7,222 nt of DNA from an uncultured Lachnospiraceae bacterium (GCA_902780985.1 CACZHN010000130.1:1-7222), one strand, 5' to 3'; numbered from the stretch's first letter, positions 1 through 7,137 are shown. Made by a program: numbers and translations. The notes: generated by a model from the letters alone, not told the origin.

Positions 1-25
1 AGTCAATACCTATAATCTTTCCCAT
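1..25 (-). CDS. dnaK: Molecular chaperone DnaK (Hsp70), N-terminal 8 codons only
   Basis: Partial gene running off the left edge. DnaK is the cytosolic ATP-dependent Hsp70 chaperone that works with DnaJ and GrpE. The minus strand from base 25 reads MGKIIGID and is then cut. This is the usual DnaK start, whose Gly-Ile-Asp begins the first phosphate-binding strand of the actin-like ATPase domain. A strong Shine-Dalgarno, AGGAGGAA, lies at 41-34 with 8 bases to the ATG. The gene follows grpE by 31 bases with no terminator between them, so it is the third gene of the hrcA operon and falls under CIRCE control. The identity rests on eight residues plus the very conserved gene order. Nothing can be said about the rest of the protein. 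Confidence 0.9.
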
Positions 26-56
26 TTTTTATATTCCTCCTAAAATTATAAACAAT

Positions 57-725
57 TTAATTTGCGACCTTCACCATCGCATGTCTAAGTACCTGATCCT
101 TGTACATGTAGCCCTTCTGCATCTCTTCAACGACTACATTCTCACCCTGCTCTTTATCTTCTATATGAATTACTGCATTGTGGTAAGTAGGATCAAATTC
201 TTTGCCTGTAGCATTCATAGGTTCAACACCTATTGCTTTCAGTGTATCCATAAGCTGTCTGTATATAGCCTCTATACCTTGTTCAAAACCATCTTTCTGT
301 TCGTCAGGTACAGATTCCAAAGCTCTTTCAAAATTGTCCACTACAGGAAGGAGCTTTGCAAGTGTATCCATTGCTCCTCTGTCGAACATTTCACCATTTT
401 CCTTTTTATTACGCTCACGCATATTATCAAACTCAGAAAGGAGTCTGGTGTACTTCTCTTTGTTTCCTTCAGCTAGTTCTTTTGTAGCTTCAAGTTCTGC
501 CGAAAGTGCTTTGCTTCCGCGTCTGTTTTTCTTTGGAACCGGCTTTGGACGTTTTGCTTCGATGTCTTCAGGTCTTATATCTTCTTCTTCATCGATAAAG
601 ACCGCTGTGCCATCAAGAGCAGTATCCTGTTGCACGGCATTGACTGCTTTCTCCTGAGGTTGAGCATCCTTTTCCTCTTTCTCCTCTTTAAGATGACGCA
701 GTCTTTGATCCAACATGTTTGCCAT
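57..725 (-). CDS. grpE: Nucleotide exchange factor GrpE (DnaK co-chaperone)
   Basis: GrpE dimers release ADP from DnaK and so drive the Hsp70 cycle in the cytosol. The 222 residues begin with a highly charged, probably disordered arm (about 1-75, rich in Glu, Lys and Asp). A long helix typical of the GrpE dimer stalk follows (about 75-120, with EFDNMRERNKKE at 98-109), then the conserved VVDNFERALE (128-137). The C-terminal beta domain contains GKEFDPTYHNAV (174-185) and QKGYMYKDQVLRHAMV (203-218). The protein is somewhat longer than E. coli GrpE (197 aa), the extra length being in the N-terminal arm. The ATG at 725 has the Shine-Dalgarno GAGGGGTG at 740-733, 7 bases upstream. A second Met at codon 4 has no better site. 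The gene starts 17 bases after hrcA, in the same operon. Confidence 0.97.
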   Translation of the reverse strand: MANMLDQRLRHLKEEKEEKDAQPQEKAVNAVQQDTALDGTAVFIDEEEDIRPEDIEAKRPKPVPKKNRRGSKALSAELEATKELAEGNKEKYTRLLSEFDNMRERNKKENGEMFDRGAMDTLAKLLPVVDNFERALESVPDEQKDGFEQGIEAIYRQLMDTLKAIGVEPMNATGKEFDPTYHNAVIHIEDKEQGENVVVEEMQKGYMYKDQVLRHAMVKVAN

Positions 726-742
726 TAATGTTCACCCCTCTT

Positions 743-1786
743 TTACTCTTTTCTGAATATTGTATCAAGTTCGTCTGTAAGACTTTTAAGTGTGCTTACA
801 ACTTTCTTGTAGTCCATTCTTTTCGGTCCGATAATACCGATTGTTCCCTTTGCTCCTTCAGGAAGCTCATAGGTAGAAGTAACTATTGAGCAGTCCTTCA
901 TGTTCTGAACAGGCGATTCATCTCCGATATAGATCTGAATGTTCTTGTCATCAGACTTAAGAGCTTCATCAGCAAGTTCGCTGAGACCCGTCTGTTCCTC
1001 AAAGGTTTCAAGCAGTGCAGTTGCCTTATTTATATCACCAAGCTCATTATATTTAAGGATATTGGAAGCACCACTGGTATAAATGTGTGTCTCCTCAGCC
1101 TGATGAACCGCATCTACGATTCCCTCGAAGATTGCCTCCAGAATGTCGGCATATTCTCCTTCTCCGGCCTGCCTCTTCATAGTCTGCATGAGTTCGATAT
1201 TAATTTCATCAACAGAAATACCCTGGAGAAATGTATTCAGAAGAATGTTGAATTTCAGCACCTCTTCATTATCGAGAGGCCTCTGAACTTTTATCAGCTG
1301 ATTCTTCGCTACATTGTCACCGACCACTATAACTGCTACAAGTCTTTCTTTATCCACCTGAGACAGCTGAATGAACTTGACCTGCTTATTACGGAGTCTC
1401 GGAGATGTTACTATACTTGCATATTGTGTATTATATGCAAGAACCTTCGCAACCTGCATAAGCAGGTTCTCAAGTTTATCCACTCTCTCCAGCAGAGCTC
1501 CCTGAGACGACCTATGGGAATCAACCTTTTCGCTCATAACCTGGTCTACATAGAATCTGTAGCCCTTATCGGTAGGAATACGCCCTGCCGAGGTTCGAGG
1601 CTGAACCACATATCCCATTTCCTCCAGATCCGACATCTCATTTCTGATAGTAGCGGAACTCAGATTCAGATTACCCATCTTGGAAATGGTTCGGGAACCT
1701 ACGGGTTCTCCGGTCTCAAGATAATTAGCAACTATAGATTTAAGGATCTCCTGTTTTCTGTCGTCAAGAATAAGTTCCTGCGCCAT
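743..1786 (-). CDS. hrcA: Heat-inducible transcription repressor HrcA
   Basis: HrcA is the repressor of class I heat-shock genes. It binds the CIRCE operator as a dimer, and in studied species its activity depends on GroEL. From the chosen start (MAQELILDDRK) the protein has 347 residues, close to the 343 of B. subtilis HrcA. The N-terminal winged helix-turn-helix is clear: GEPVGSRTI (26-34), LSSATIRNEMSDLEEMGY (42-59) and TSAGRIPTDKGYRFYVD (65-81). The rest matches the HrcA dimerisation and GAF-like region, ending in DTIFRKE. An in-frame GTG at 1816 would add ten residues, but it lies inside the CIRCE operator and has no ribosome binding site. The ATG at 1786 has a good one. Residue 64 is Arg where many HrcA proteins have His (PHTSAGR). 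The gene heads the operon hrcA-grpE-dnaK and is probably autorepressed. Confidence 0.97.
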   Translation of the reverse strand: MAQELILDDRKQEILKSIVANYLETGEPVGSRTISKMGNLNLSSATIRNEMSDLEEMGYVVQPRTSAGRIPTDKGYRFYVDQVMSEKVDSHRSSQGALLERVDKLENLLMQVAKVLAYNTQYASIVTSPRLRNKQVKFIQLSQVDKERLVAVIVVGDNVAKNQLIKVQRPLDNEEVLKFNILLNTFLQGISVDEINIELMQTMKRQAGEGEYADILEAIFEGIVDAVHQAEETHIYTSGASNILKYNELGDINKATALLETFEEQTGLSELADEALKSDDKNIQIYIGDESPVQNMKDCSIVTSTYELPEGAKGTIGIIGPKRMDYKKVVSTLKSLTDELDTIFRKE

Positions 1787-1790
1787 AAAA

Positions 1791-1801
1791 TCACCGTCCT
1801 T
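1791..1801 (-). promoter_or_regulatory. Ribosome binding site that fixes the hrcA start
   Basis: The minus strand reads AAGGACGGTGA just ahead of the ATG at 1786. AAGGA is 10 bases and GGTGA 4 bases from the start codon, so pairing with the 16S tail is possible over either part. This supports the ATG at 1786 over the in-frame GTG at 1816. Confidence 0.75.
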
Positions 1802-1809
1802 AAAGTTTA

Positions 1810-1836
1810 TTAGCACTCAAGCACACAGAGTGCTAA
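1810..1836 (-). promoter_or_regulatory. CIRCE operator (HrcA binding site)
   Basis: This is a perfect inverted repeat, TTAGCACTC (1810-1818), 9-base spacer (1819-1827), GAGTGCTAA (1828-1836), identical to the CIRCE consensus in both arms. It lies just after the predicted transcription start of hrcA and 23 bases before the hrcA ATG. HrcA bound here would block initiation or early elongation, and the same repeat would form a hairpin in the leader RNA. It implies HrcA control of hrcA, grpE, dnaK and whatever follows dnaK outside the window. Confidence 0.98.
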
Positions 1837-1847
1837 CCACTGTTTCA

Positions 1848-1876
1848 ATAATAACCCTTACGGTGTTATCTGTCAA
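1848..1876 (-). promoter_or_regulatory. Sigma-A-type promoter of the hrcA-grpE-dnaK operon
   Basis: On the minus strand a perfect -35 box TTGACA (1876-1871) is followed by exactly 17 bases and then the -10 box TATTAT (1853-1848, 5 of 6 to consensus). Transcription would begin near base 1841, about five bases before CIRCE, which is the arrangement expected for class I heat-shock operons. The -35 box lies in the last sense codons of hemW (CTT GAC AGA, then the stop), so promoter and coding sequence overlap. Hexamers and spacing are read directly; the start point is inferred. Confidence 0.88.
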
Positions 1877-3065
1877 GGATAAAATCCGATAAAATATAGT
1901 TACTTACATCTATTCCGCGGTCGGTCAGCCACACTCTGTCACCGTCTGTTTCCATATACCCATCATCCACATATTTATTAATGACAGGACCATATACTTC
2001 GTACATATCCTTGTTAAATCTCAGCCTGAATTCCTTCCTGCTGACCCCCGCCATCATACGAAGTCCGAGGAACATATATTCCTCAATCCTGCTGTCCACA
2101 TACATGGTTTCGGTTGATGCTCTGAGACGTGAAGCAGCGGATTCATACAGTCTGAACGGATCTGCATTTCCGGTGATCGCTTCTCTCACGTCTTCGCATA
2201 TTCTGTTATAAGTTTCTATGTCCGTAATATTCGAAAATCTCTCGCCCTTGAAATAAGAAGATGCACCGAGACCGAATCCGATATACTCACCGCCGGTCCA
2301 GTAAACCGAATTGTGACGGCTTTCGTATCCCGGAAGGCTGTAATTGGATATCTCGTATCTGTTATATCCCACTGCCGCAAGAACCTTCTTGGTCATGGAA
2401 TACATCTGTCTGTCGGTATCCTCATCAGGGATAAGTCTGAGAAGTTCCTTATCTTTTGAAAGAGGTGTTCCCTCTTCCACCTGAAGGGAATAAACGGAAA
2501 TGTGTTCCGGCTTAAGCTCGGTAACTCTAGTCAGTGTATCCACAAAGCTGTGAATGGTCTGGCCCGGAACTCCGGACATAATGTCTACGTTTATGTTTTT
2601 AAATCCGGCTCTTCTTACATCTTTATAGCCTTCGACGAACTGCTCGAAATTATGTATCCTGCCGAGAGTCTTCAGAATCCTGTCATCTGCCGACTGCATT
2701 CCGATAGATACTCTGTTGACTCCGTATTCGTTATATTTAAGAAGATTCGAATACTTGATGGTTCCCGGATTTACTTCGATGGTAATCTCCGGAAATCTGT
2801 CCAACTGGAATACATTTCCTATTGTATTAAGGATGCTCTCTATCATAACCTCGTCCAGCACCGAAGGAGTTCCTCCTCCGAGATACACGGTCTTTACCGT
2901 ATATCTGTCCGCAAAAGGTCTGTACATGCTGATCTCGTTGCAGAGAGCCGTTATATACTGCATATGATCTGTGAGGTTTCTGTTTTCGAAGGACAGGAAA
3001 TCACAGTAAGCGCATTTATGTACGCAGAAAGGAATATGAATATATAAACTTAAATTCTTCTTCAT
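1866..3065 (-). CDS. hemW: Radical SAM family heme chaperone HemW
   Basis: HemW is a cytosolic protein with a radical-SAM fold that binds heme and is proposed to deliver it to target proteins. It was formerly annotated as oxygen-independent coproporphyrinogen III oxidase. The 399 residues contain the cluster motif CVHKCAYC with C14, C18 and C21, followed by D22-F23. Phe at this position, instead of a fourth Cys, marks HemW rather than true HemN. Further family motifs are GGGTPS (63-68, SAM binding), EVNPGT (97-102), RVSIGMQS (118-125), YSLQVEEGTPL, and YEISNYSLPGYESRHNSVYW in the central region. The HemN C-terminal domain follows (EEYMFLGLRMMAGVS). The ATG at 3065 has only a weak ribosome site (GGGTTAGAG) and lies 20 bases after lepA, so coupling to lepA translation is likely. 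Its last codons carry the -35 box of the hrcA promoter. Confidence 0.95.
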   Translation of the reverse strand: MKKNLSLYIHIPFCVHKCAYCDFLSFENRNLTDHMQYITALCNEISMYRPFADRYTVKTVYLGGGTPSVLDEVMIESILNTIGNVFQLDRFPEITIEVNPGTIKYSNLLKYNEYGVNRVSIGMQSADDRILKTLGRIHNFEQFVEGYKDVRRAGFKNINVDIMSGVPGQTIHSFVDTLTRVTELKPEHISVYSLQVEEGTPLSKDKELLRLIPDEDTDRQMYSMTKKVLAAVGYNRYEISNYSLPGYESRHNSVYWTGGEYIGFGLGASSYFKGERFSNITDIETYNRICEDVREAITGNADPFRLYESAASRLRASTETMYVDSRIEEYMFLGLRMMAGVSRKEFRLRFNKDMYEVYGPVINKYVDDGYMETDGDRVWLTDRGIDVSNYILSDFILDR

Positions 3066-3085
3066 CTCTAACCCAATTCTAATGT

Positions 3086-4900
3086 CTATTCATCATCAAG
3101 TTTAAGTACGGCAAGGAAAGCGCTCTGAGGAACCGTTACATTTCCGACCTCTCTCATCTTCTTCTTTCCTTCCTTCTGCTTCTCGAGAAGCTTCTTCTTA
3201 CGTGAGATATCACCGCCGTAGCACTTGGCAAGTACGTCTTTTCTGAGCGCCTTAACGGTCTCTCTTGCTATGATCTTACCGCCGATGGCTGCCTGGATAG
3301 GAACCTCAAAGAGATGTCTCGGGATCTCATCCTTCAGTTTCTCGCACATTTTTCTTCCACGCTCATAAGCCGAGCCCTCGAATACGATAAAGCTGAGAGC
3401 GTCGATGGTCTCTCTGTTAATAAGGATATCCAGCTTAACCAGCTTTGAACGCTCATAACCCTTAAGGTCATAATCAAATGAAGCGTAGCCTCTTGATCTG
3501 GACTTAAGCGCATCGAAGAAATCGTAGATAACTTCGTTAAGCGGCATATCATACTTAAGGACAACTCTTGTTTCCTCAAGATATTCCATGCTCTTATAAA
3601 CTCCGCGTCTTTCCTGGCAGAGCTTCATGATGGCACCTGTGAACTCCGTGGTAACCATTATCTCCGCATCAACGATTGGTTCTTCCATGTATTCTATTTC
3701 GGAAGGATCCGGAAGATTTGACGGATTTGTAAGATCTATAACTTCTCCGTTGGTCTTATGTACTTTATAGATAACACTCGGAGCTGTTGTGATTATATCC
3801 AGATTGTATTCTCTCTCAAGTCTTTCGGTGATTACTTCAAGGTGAAGCAGTCCCAGGAAACCGCATCTGAAACCGAATCCGAGAGCGATGGATGTCTCAG
3901 GTTCGTAAGAAAGCGCAGCATCGTTAAGCTGAAGCTTTTCAAGTGCATCCTTAAGTTCCTGGTACTTTGAACCGTCTTCAGGGTAGATTCCGCAGTAAAC
4001 CATAGGACGAGCCTTCTTATATCCCGGAAGCGCCTCGGCACACGGATTATTTGCATCTGTGACAGTATCACCGACTTCGGTATCGGCAACATTTTTAAGA
4101 GAAGCCGTGATATATCCAACCATACCTGCTGAAAGCTCATCGCAAGGGATAAACTGACCCGCACCGAATATACCGACTTCAACAACATCTGCCTCTGCTC
4201 CGGTCTCCATCATTCTGATCCTTGAACCCTTGGATACAAAACCGTCGAACACGCGGCAGAATATGATTACGCCCTTATAACTGTCATAAAGGCTGTCGAA
4301 GATAAGAGCCTTGAAAGGCGCATCGTTATCACCCTGAGGTGCAGGGATCTTTGTAACCACCTGTTCAAGAACTTCTTCTATATTGATTCCGTTCTTAGCG
4401 GAAATGAGAGGCGCATCCATAGCTTCGATGCCGATTATATCCTCTATCTCGGTCTTAACTCTTTCCGGTTCCGCTGACGGAAGATCTATCTTATTTATAA
4501 CAGGGAAAACTTCCAGATTGTTATCGATGGCAAGATATACATTTGCGAGAGTCTGGGCCTCAATACCCTGAGCTGCATCTACAACAAGAATAGCACCTTC
4601 GCATGCGGCAAGTGATCTTGACACTTCGTAGTTAAAATCCACATGGCCCGGTGTATCTATAAGGTTGAATATATATTCCTGTCCGTCGTTGGCTTTATAA
4701 ATGATACGGACAGCCTGAGACTTGATGGTAATACCTCTCTCGCGCTCTATATCCATGTTATCAAGAACCTGTTCCTGCATCTCACGTTCGGTAAGGGTTC
4801 CTGTTTTTTCTATAATTCTGTCGGCAAGTGTAGACTTGCCGTGATCTATATGTGCTACTATACAAAAATTTCTGATTTTACTTTGATCTAAATGTGACAT
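3086..4900 (-). CDS. lepA: Elongation factor 4 (LepA), ribosome-associated GTPase
   Basis: LepA/EF4 is a translational GTPase implicated in ribosome back-translocation, initiation or assembly. The 604 residues are full length (599 in E. coli). All five G motifs are present: AHIDHGKS (16-23), RERGIT (53-58), DTPGH (82-86, with the catalytic His86), NKID (136-139) and SAK (167-169). Downstream are the EF-G-like domains II, III and V ([20 protein letters not shown] is diagnostic) and the LepA-specific C-terminal domain with its Lys-rich stretch (about 570-590) and final [15 protein letters not shown]. The ATG at 4900 shares its A with the stop of the chorismate mutase gene (TAATG). Its Shine-Dalgarno GGAGAAG (4912-4906) lies inside that gene, so translation of the two is probably coupled. 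hemW follows after 20 bases. Confidence 0.98.
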   Translation of the reverse strand: MSHLDQSKIRNFCIVAHIDHGKSTLADRIIEKTGTLTEREMQEQVLDNMDIERERGITIKSQAVRIIYKANDGQEYIFNLIDTPGHVDFNYEVSRSLAACEGAILVVDAAQGIEAQTLANVYLAIDNNLEVFPVINKIDLPSAEPERVKTEIEDIIGIEAMDAPLISAKNGINIEEVLEQVVTKIPAPQGDNDAPFKALIFDSLYDSYKGVIIFCRVFDGFVSKGSRIRMMETGAEADVVEVGIFGAGQFIPCDELSAGMVGYITASLKNVADTEVGDTVTDANNPCAEALPGYKKARPMVYCGIYPEDGSKYQELKDALEKLQLNDAALSYEPETSIALGFGFRCGFLGLLHLEVITERLEREYNLDIITTAPSVIYKVHKTNGEVIDLTNPSNLPDPSEIEYMEEPIVDAEIMVTTEFTGAIMKLCQERRGVYKSMEYLEETRVVLKYDMPLNEVIYDFFDALKSRSRGYASFDYDLKGYERSKLVKLDILINRETIDALSFIVFEGSAYERGRKMCEKLKDEIPRHLFEVPIQAAIGGKIIARETVKALRKDVLAKCYGGDISRKKKLLEKQKEGKKKMREVGNVTVPQSAFLAVLKLDDE

Positions 4901-5172
4901 TAATTCTTCTCCGATATCTTCTTATACTGGTAATCGCGGCTTATCTCCATGATCTTCTTTACGAACTGGGTATATTCCTCAACCAGGTCAGGTTCTACTC
5001 CTTCAGTAAGTCGCTCTATTACGATCTTTTCTCTTTCCGGCTTATAAATCTCATCTCCGGATTCAGCCTTTATCTCGGCAATTGCCTCCGAAACCTTCAT
5101 CCTCTTAAGGAAAAGATCCTTTAATCCATTATCAATCTTATCGATATCCTGTCTTGCTTCTTCAAGAGTCAT
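4900..5172 (-). CDS. Chorismate mutase, AroQ type, stand-alone
   Basis: The 90-residue, all-helical protein matches the AroQ-class chorismate mutase that converts chorismate to prephenate, the branch to phenylalanine and tyrosine. Aligning by eye to the E. coli P-protein mutase domain, the catalytic set is preserved: Arg7 (R11), Arg24 (R28), Lys35 (K39), Arg47 (R51), Glu48 (E52), Ser78 (S84) and Gln82 (Q88). E. coli D48 is replaced by Lys44. The typical pattern R..ID.ID..L..L...R and IYKPERE (42-48) are clear. There is no signal peptide, so it is cytosolic, and no fused dehydratase, DAHP synthase or dehydrogenase domain. The start ATG at 5172 has AGCAGGT at 5185-5179, 6 bases upstream. It lies 29 bases after the helicase gene and shares one base with lepA. 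No other aromatic pathway gene is in the window. The function call is strong; the in vivo partner pathway is inferred. Confidence 0.9.
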   Translation of the reverse strand: MTLEEARQDIDKIDNGLKDLFLKRMKVSEAIAEIKAESGDEIYKPEREKIVIERLTEGVEPDLVEEYTQFVKKIMEISRDYQYKKISEKN

Positions 5173-5201
5173 TTTTTTACCTGCTTTCTATATAATCCTG
5201 T

Positions 5202-7070
5202 CTAATTATAGATGTTTTTTGATTGTTTTGAAAGAATATTTTTATCCAGAAACCGTGAAATCTTATATACGTTATCTCCCGAAGCTCTCGGGCTGTAAAT
5301 GTAAAGATTTCCGCTGGATCTGGTCACTGCCACATAGAACATTCTTCGCTCCTCTTCCATTTCCGGACCGGTCTTGGATTTCTTATGAGGAATGATACCT
5401 TCGATGCAGTCTATTATATGCACTTCCTTAAACTCAAGTCCCTTTGCGGAATGCATGGTCATAAGCTGAACTCCGGCCTGGGAATGCTCGGTCACGGCTT
5501 CTCCCGACTTATCTTCCTGTTTGATAAGCTTCTCGTAATCTTCTATATAAGCAAAGAATTCCTCGTATGTATCAAATTCTCTTGCAATGGACATAACCTC
5601 ATCCAGAAGATCTTCCGTCTCTTCAAAGTCAATCTTATGAACTTCGCAGTATTCCTTCAGATAAGTTTCATATCCAACGGCTCTTCTTATATACGATATA
5701 GCTCCGTAAGGATTAAGACGCCTTATGGTATCCAGTTCTCCGGCCATACGCATGATATTATCCTTCAGATACTGCTTATCACCTGCGGCTTCCAGCAGTT
5801 CTTTAAGACCGACTCTTTCCGTCGGCAGCATATTCCTGCTGATATATCTGAGAGGCTTATTCATAAATGTAAAGAATAAAGACCTGCGATTATCTCCGGT
5901 TGCAAATCTTATATAATTCAAAATAGGAGTAACCAGATAGCTGTTAAAGATATCAGGTATAGCATCCTTTACACTGAAAGGTATCGCATATTCCGTAAGC
6001 TTATATATGAGTCTTCGCGGATTGCTGTTGGTCCTGTACAGCACAGCCATATCCTCATAGGGAATGCCATGGCGGTGCATGTTGGCTATCCTTTCTGCTA
6101 CCAGTGCATTTTCATCTTTAACGGTAGCCGGTCTTTCTATATAAACATGTCCCTTATTAAGTCCTGAAGACAAAAGCTTCTTGGAAAATCTTTTCTTATT
6201 CAGATTGATTATATCCTCTGAAATCCTTACAACTTCTTCGGGACATCTGTAATTCACCGAAAGTGTGCTTACCGAAGCCCCCTTAAATTCCTTTTCAAAT
6301 GCCAGCATGATATCCGGCCTTGCTCCTCTGAAGCCGTAAATGGACTGATCATCATCTCCAACGGCGAAGAGATTATTATCCGGCTCACATAAAAGCTTAA
6401 GGATCTTATACTGCAGCAGATTCGTATCCTGAAATTCATCTACCAGAATAAAAGGATACATCTCGTGAATACGGGCTCTTATATCAGGACGCTCCGTCAA
6501 AAGTCTGTAGCACTCGGTTATCATATCGTCAAAATCCAGAACGTTGTTGGTCTTTTTAAATTCATTGAAACGTCTGTAGGTTTCTCTGAAATCCTTCTCA
6601 GGCATATCCTGGCTGTAATAGTCGTCGATGTCTATCATGTCGCAGTTTATCCTGCCGAACTGATTGATGACACTGGCAAGAACTTCCTCGTTATCGTAAT
6701 CCTCCTTGTTCAGCTTAAGAAGGATATCTCGAAGTACATCTCGCTTCTTATCTTCATCCAGAACTCCCAGACGTCTGCTTCCGTAAGCCGTATTTATGAT
6801 CCAGTAAAAGAAGGAGTGAAATGTACCGAAGCGCACAGCTCTGCCTCTGTCACCCGCAAGCTTCAGAAATCTTTCCTTCATGGAATTTGCTGCCGCTCTG
6901 GTAAATGTAAAGCACAGGATATTCTCCGGACGCACTTTGCATACGTCTATCAGGTAACAGATACGATTAACTATAACCGTAGTCTTACCCGATCCCGGTG
7001 TACCCAGTACAAGCTTTGGTCCTTTGTACCACTGTATTGAATTCAATTGTTCATCATTGAATTTTGACAT
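5202..7070 (-). CDS. UvrD/PcrA-like superfamily 1A DNA helicase (short form)
   Basis: An ATP-dependent 3'-5' DNA helicase of the UvrD/Rep/PcrA family. The 622 residues hold all helicase motifs: Q motif (Gln8), Walker A GTPGSGKTT (23-31), motif Ia FTFTRAAANSM (54-64), GTFHSF (82-87), Walker B VDEFQDTN (210-217), motif III VGDDDQSIYGFRGA (237-250), NYRCP (273-277), motif IV VLYRTN (343-348), motif V LMTMHSAKGLEF (536-547) and motif VI EEERRMFYVAVTR (572-584). The protein ends about 40 residues after motif VI. PcrA and UvrD are about 720-740 aa and carry a C-terminal Tudor-like RNA-polymerase-binding tail, which is missing here. It is thus more likely a paralogue than the housekeeping PcrA. The ATG at 7070 has a weak ribosome site (GGAAAGAGAG, 7084-7075). 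The gene sits 26 bases after the U-tract of the secA terminator, with no clear promoter of its own. The exact cellular role (repair, replication restart) cannot be decided from sequence. Confidence 0.93.
   Translation of the reverse strand: MSKFNDEQLNSIQWYKGPKLVLGTPGSGKTTVIVNRICYLIDVCKVRPENILCFTFTRAAANSMKERFLKLAGDRGRAVRFGTFHSFFYWIINTAYGSRRLGVLDEDKKRDVLRDILLKLNKEDYDNEEVLASVINQFGRINCDMIDIDDYYSQDMPEKDFRETYRRFNEFKKTNNVLDFDDMITECYRLLTERPDIRARIHEMYPFILVDEFQDTNLLQYKILKLLCEPDNNLFAVGDDDQSIYGFRGARPDIMLAFEKEFKGASVSTLSVNYRCPEEVVRISEDIINLNKKRFSKKLLSSGLNKGHVYIERPATVKDENALVAERIANMHRHGIPYEDMAVLYRTNSNPRRLIYKLTEYAIPFSVKDAIPDIFNSYLVTPILNYIRFATGDNRRSLFFTFMNKPLRYISRNMLPTERVGLKELLEAAGDKQYLKDNIMRMAGELDTIRRLNPYGAISYIRRAVGYETYLKEYCEVHKIDFEETEDLLDEVMSIAREFDTYEEFFAYIEDYEKLIKQEDKSGEAVTEHSQAGVQLMTMHSAKGLEFKEVHIIDCIEGIIPHKKSKTGPEMEEERRMFYVAVTRSSGNLYIYSPRASGDNVYKISRFLDKNILSKQSKNIYN
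5205..5232 (-). promoter_or_regulatory. Candidate promoter for the chorismate mutase-lepA-hemW cluster
   Basis: On the minus strand a perfect -10 box TATAAT (5210-5205) is preceded, 16 bases upstream, by TTCAAA (5232-5227, 4 of 6 to the -35 consensus), in an A-rich stretch. The -10 is made of the last two codons of the helicase gene (TAT AAT, then TAG). Transcription would begin near 5198, about 25 bases before the mutase ATG, leaving just enough leader for the ribosome site. The weak -35 and the A+T-rich surroundings mean this could be chance. Confidence 0.45.
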
Positions 7071-7096
7071 CTGACTCTCTTTCCGGTTTTAAAGTG

Positions 7097-7127
7097 AAAA
7101 AAATCGAGCACCGAAATGCTCGATTTT
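7097..7127 (-). terminator. Intrinsic terminator downstream of secA
   Basis: An 11-base-pair perfect stem, AAAATCGAGCA (plus-strand bases 7100-7110) pairing with 7117-7127, encloses a 6-base loop (UUUCGG in the minus-strand RNA). The stem is followed on the minus strand by a run of seven U (complement of 7103-7097). It begins 10 bases after the secA stop. Stem, loop and U-tract are read directly. On the opposite strand the stem is followed by only four T, already part of the stem, so it acts mainly on leftward transcription. Confidence 0.92.
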
Positions 7128-7137
7128 GATTCATATG

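Noticed and set aside
45..50. Perfect TATAAT on the minus strand between grpE and dnaK
   Set aside because: No acceptable -35 box occurs 16-18 bases upstream, and the predicted start would fall at the dnaK ribosome site. In this A+T-rich gap the match is likely chance.
81..657. Long plus-strand open frames opposite grpE (131 and 151 codons)
   Set aside because: They lie wholly antisense to a conserved gene, have no recognisable protein features and no ribosome binding site of note. The same holds for the other plus-strand frames opposite hrcA, hemW, lepA and the helicase.
1866..3065. Annotation of the radical SAM gene as coproporphyrinogen oxidase HemN
   Set aside because: The cluster motif is CxxxCxxC followed by Asp-Phe, without HemN's fourth Cys, and the position after lepA is that of HemW.
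3178..3191. 14-base perfect palindrome GCTTCTCGAGAAGC near the end of lepA
   Set aside because: It has no loop or U-tract and is explained by the codons of the conserved Leu-Leu-Glu-Lys stretch; it is unlikely to be an operator or terminator.
3832..4188. 118-codon minus-strand frame inside lepA
   Set aside because: It is a shifted frame within the well-conserved LepA coding sequence, with no family resemblance of its own.
4617..4622. TTGACA on the plus strand inside lepA
   Set aside because: No matching -10 box follows at a usable distance, and there is no plus-strand gene downstream to serve.
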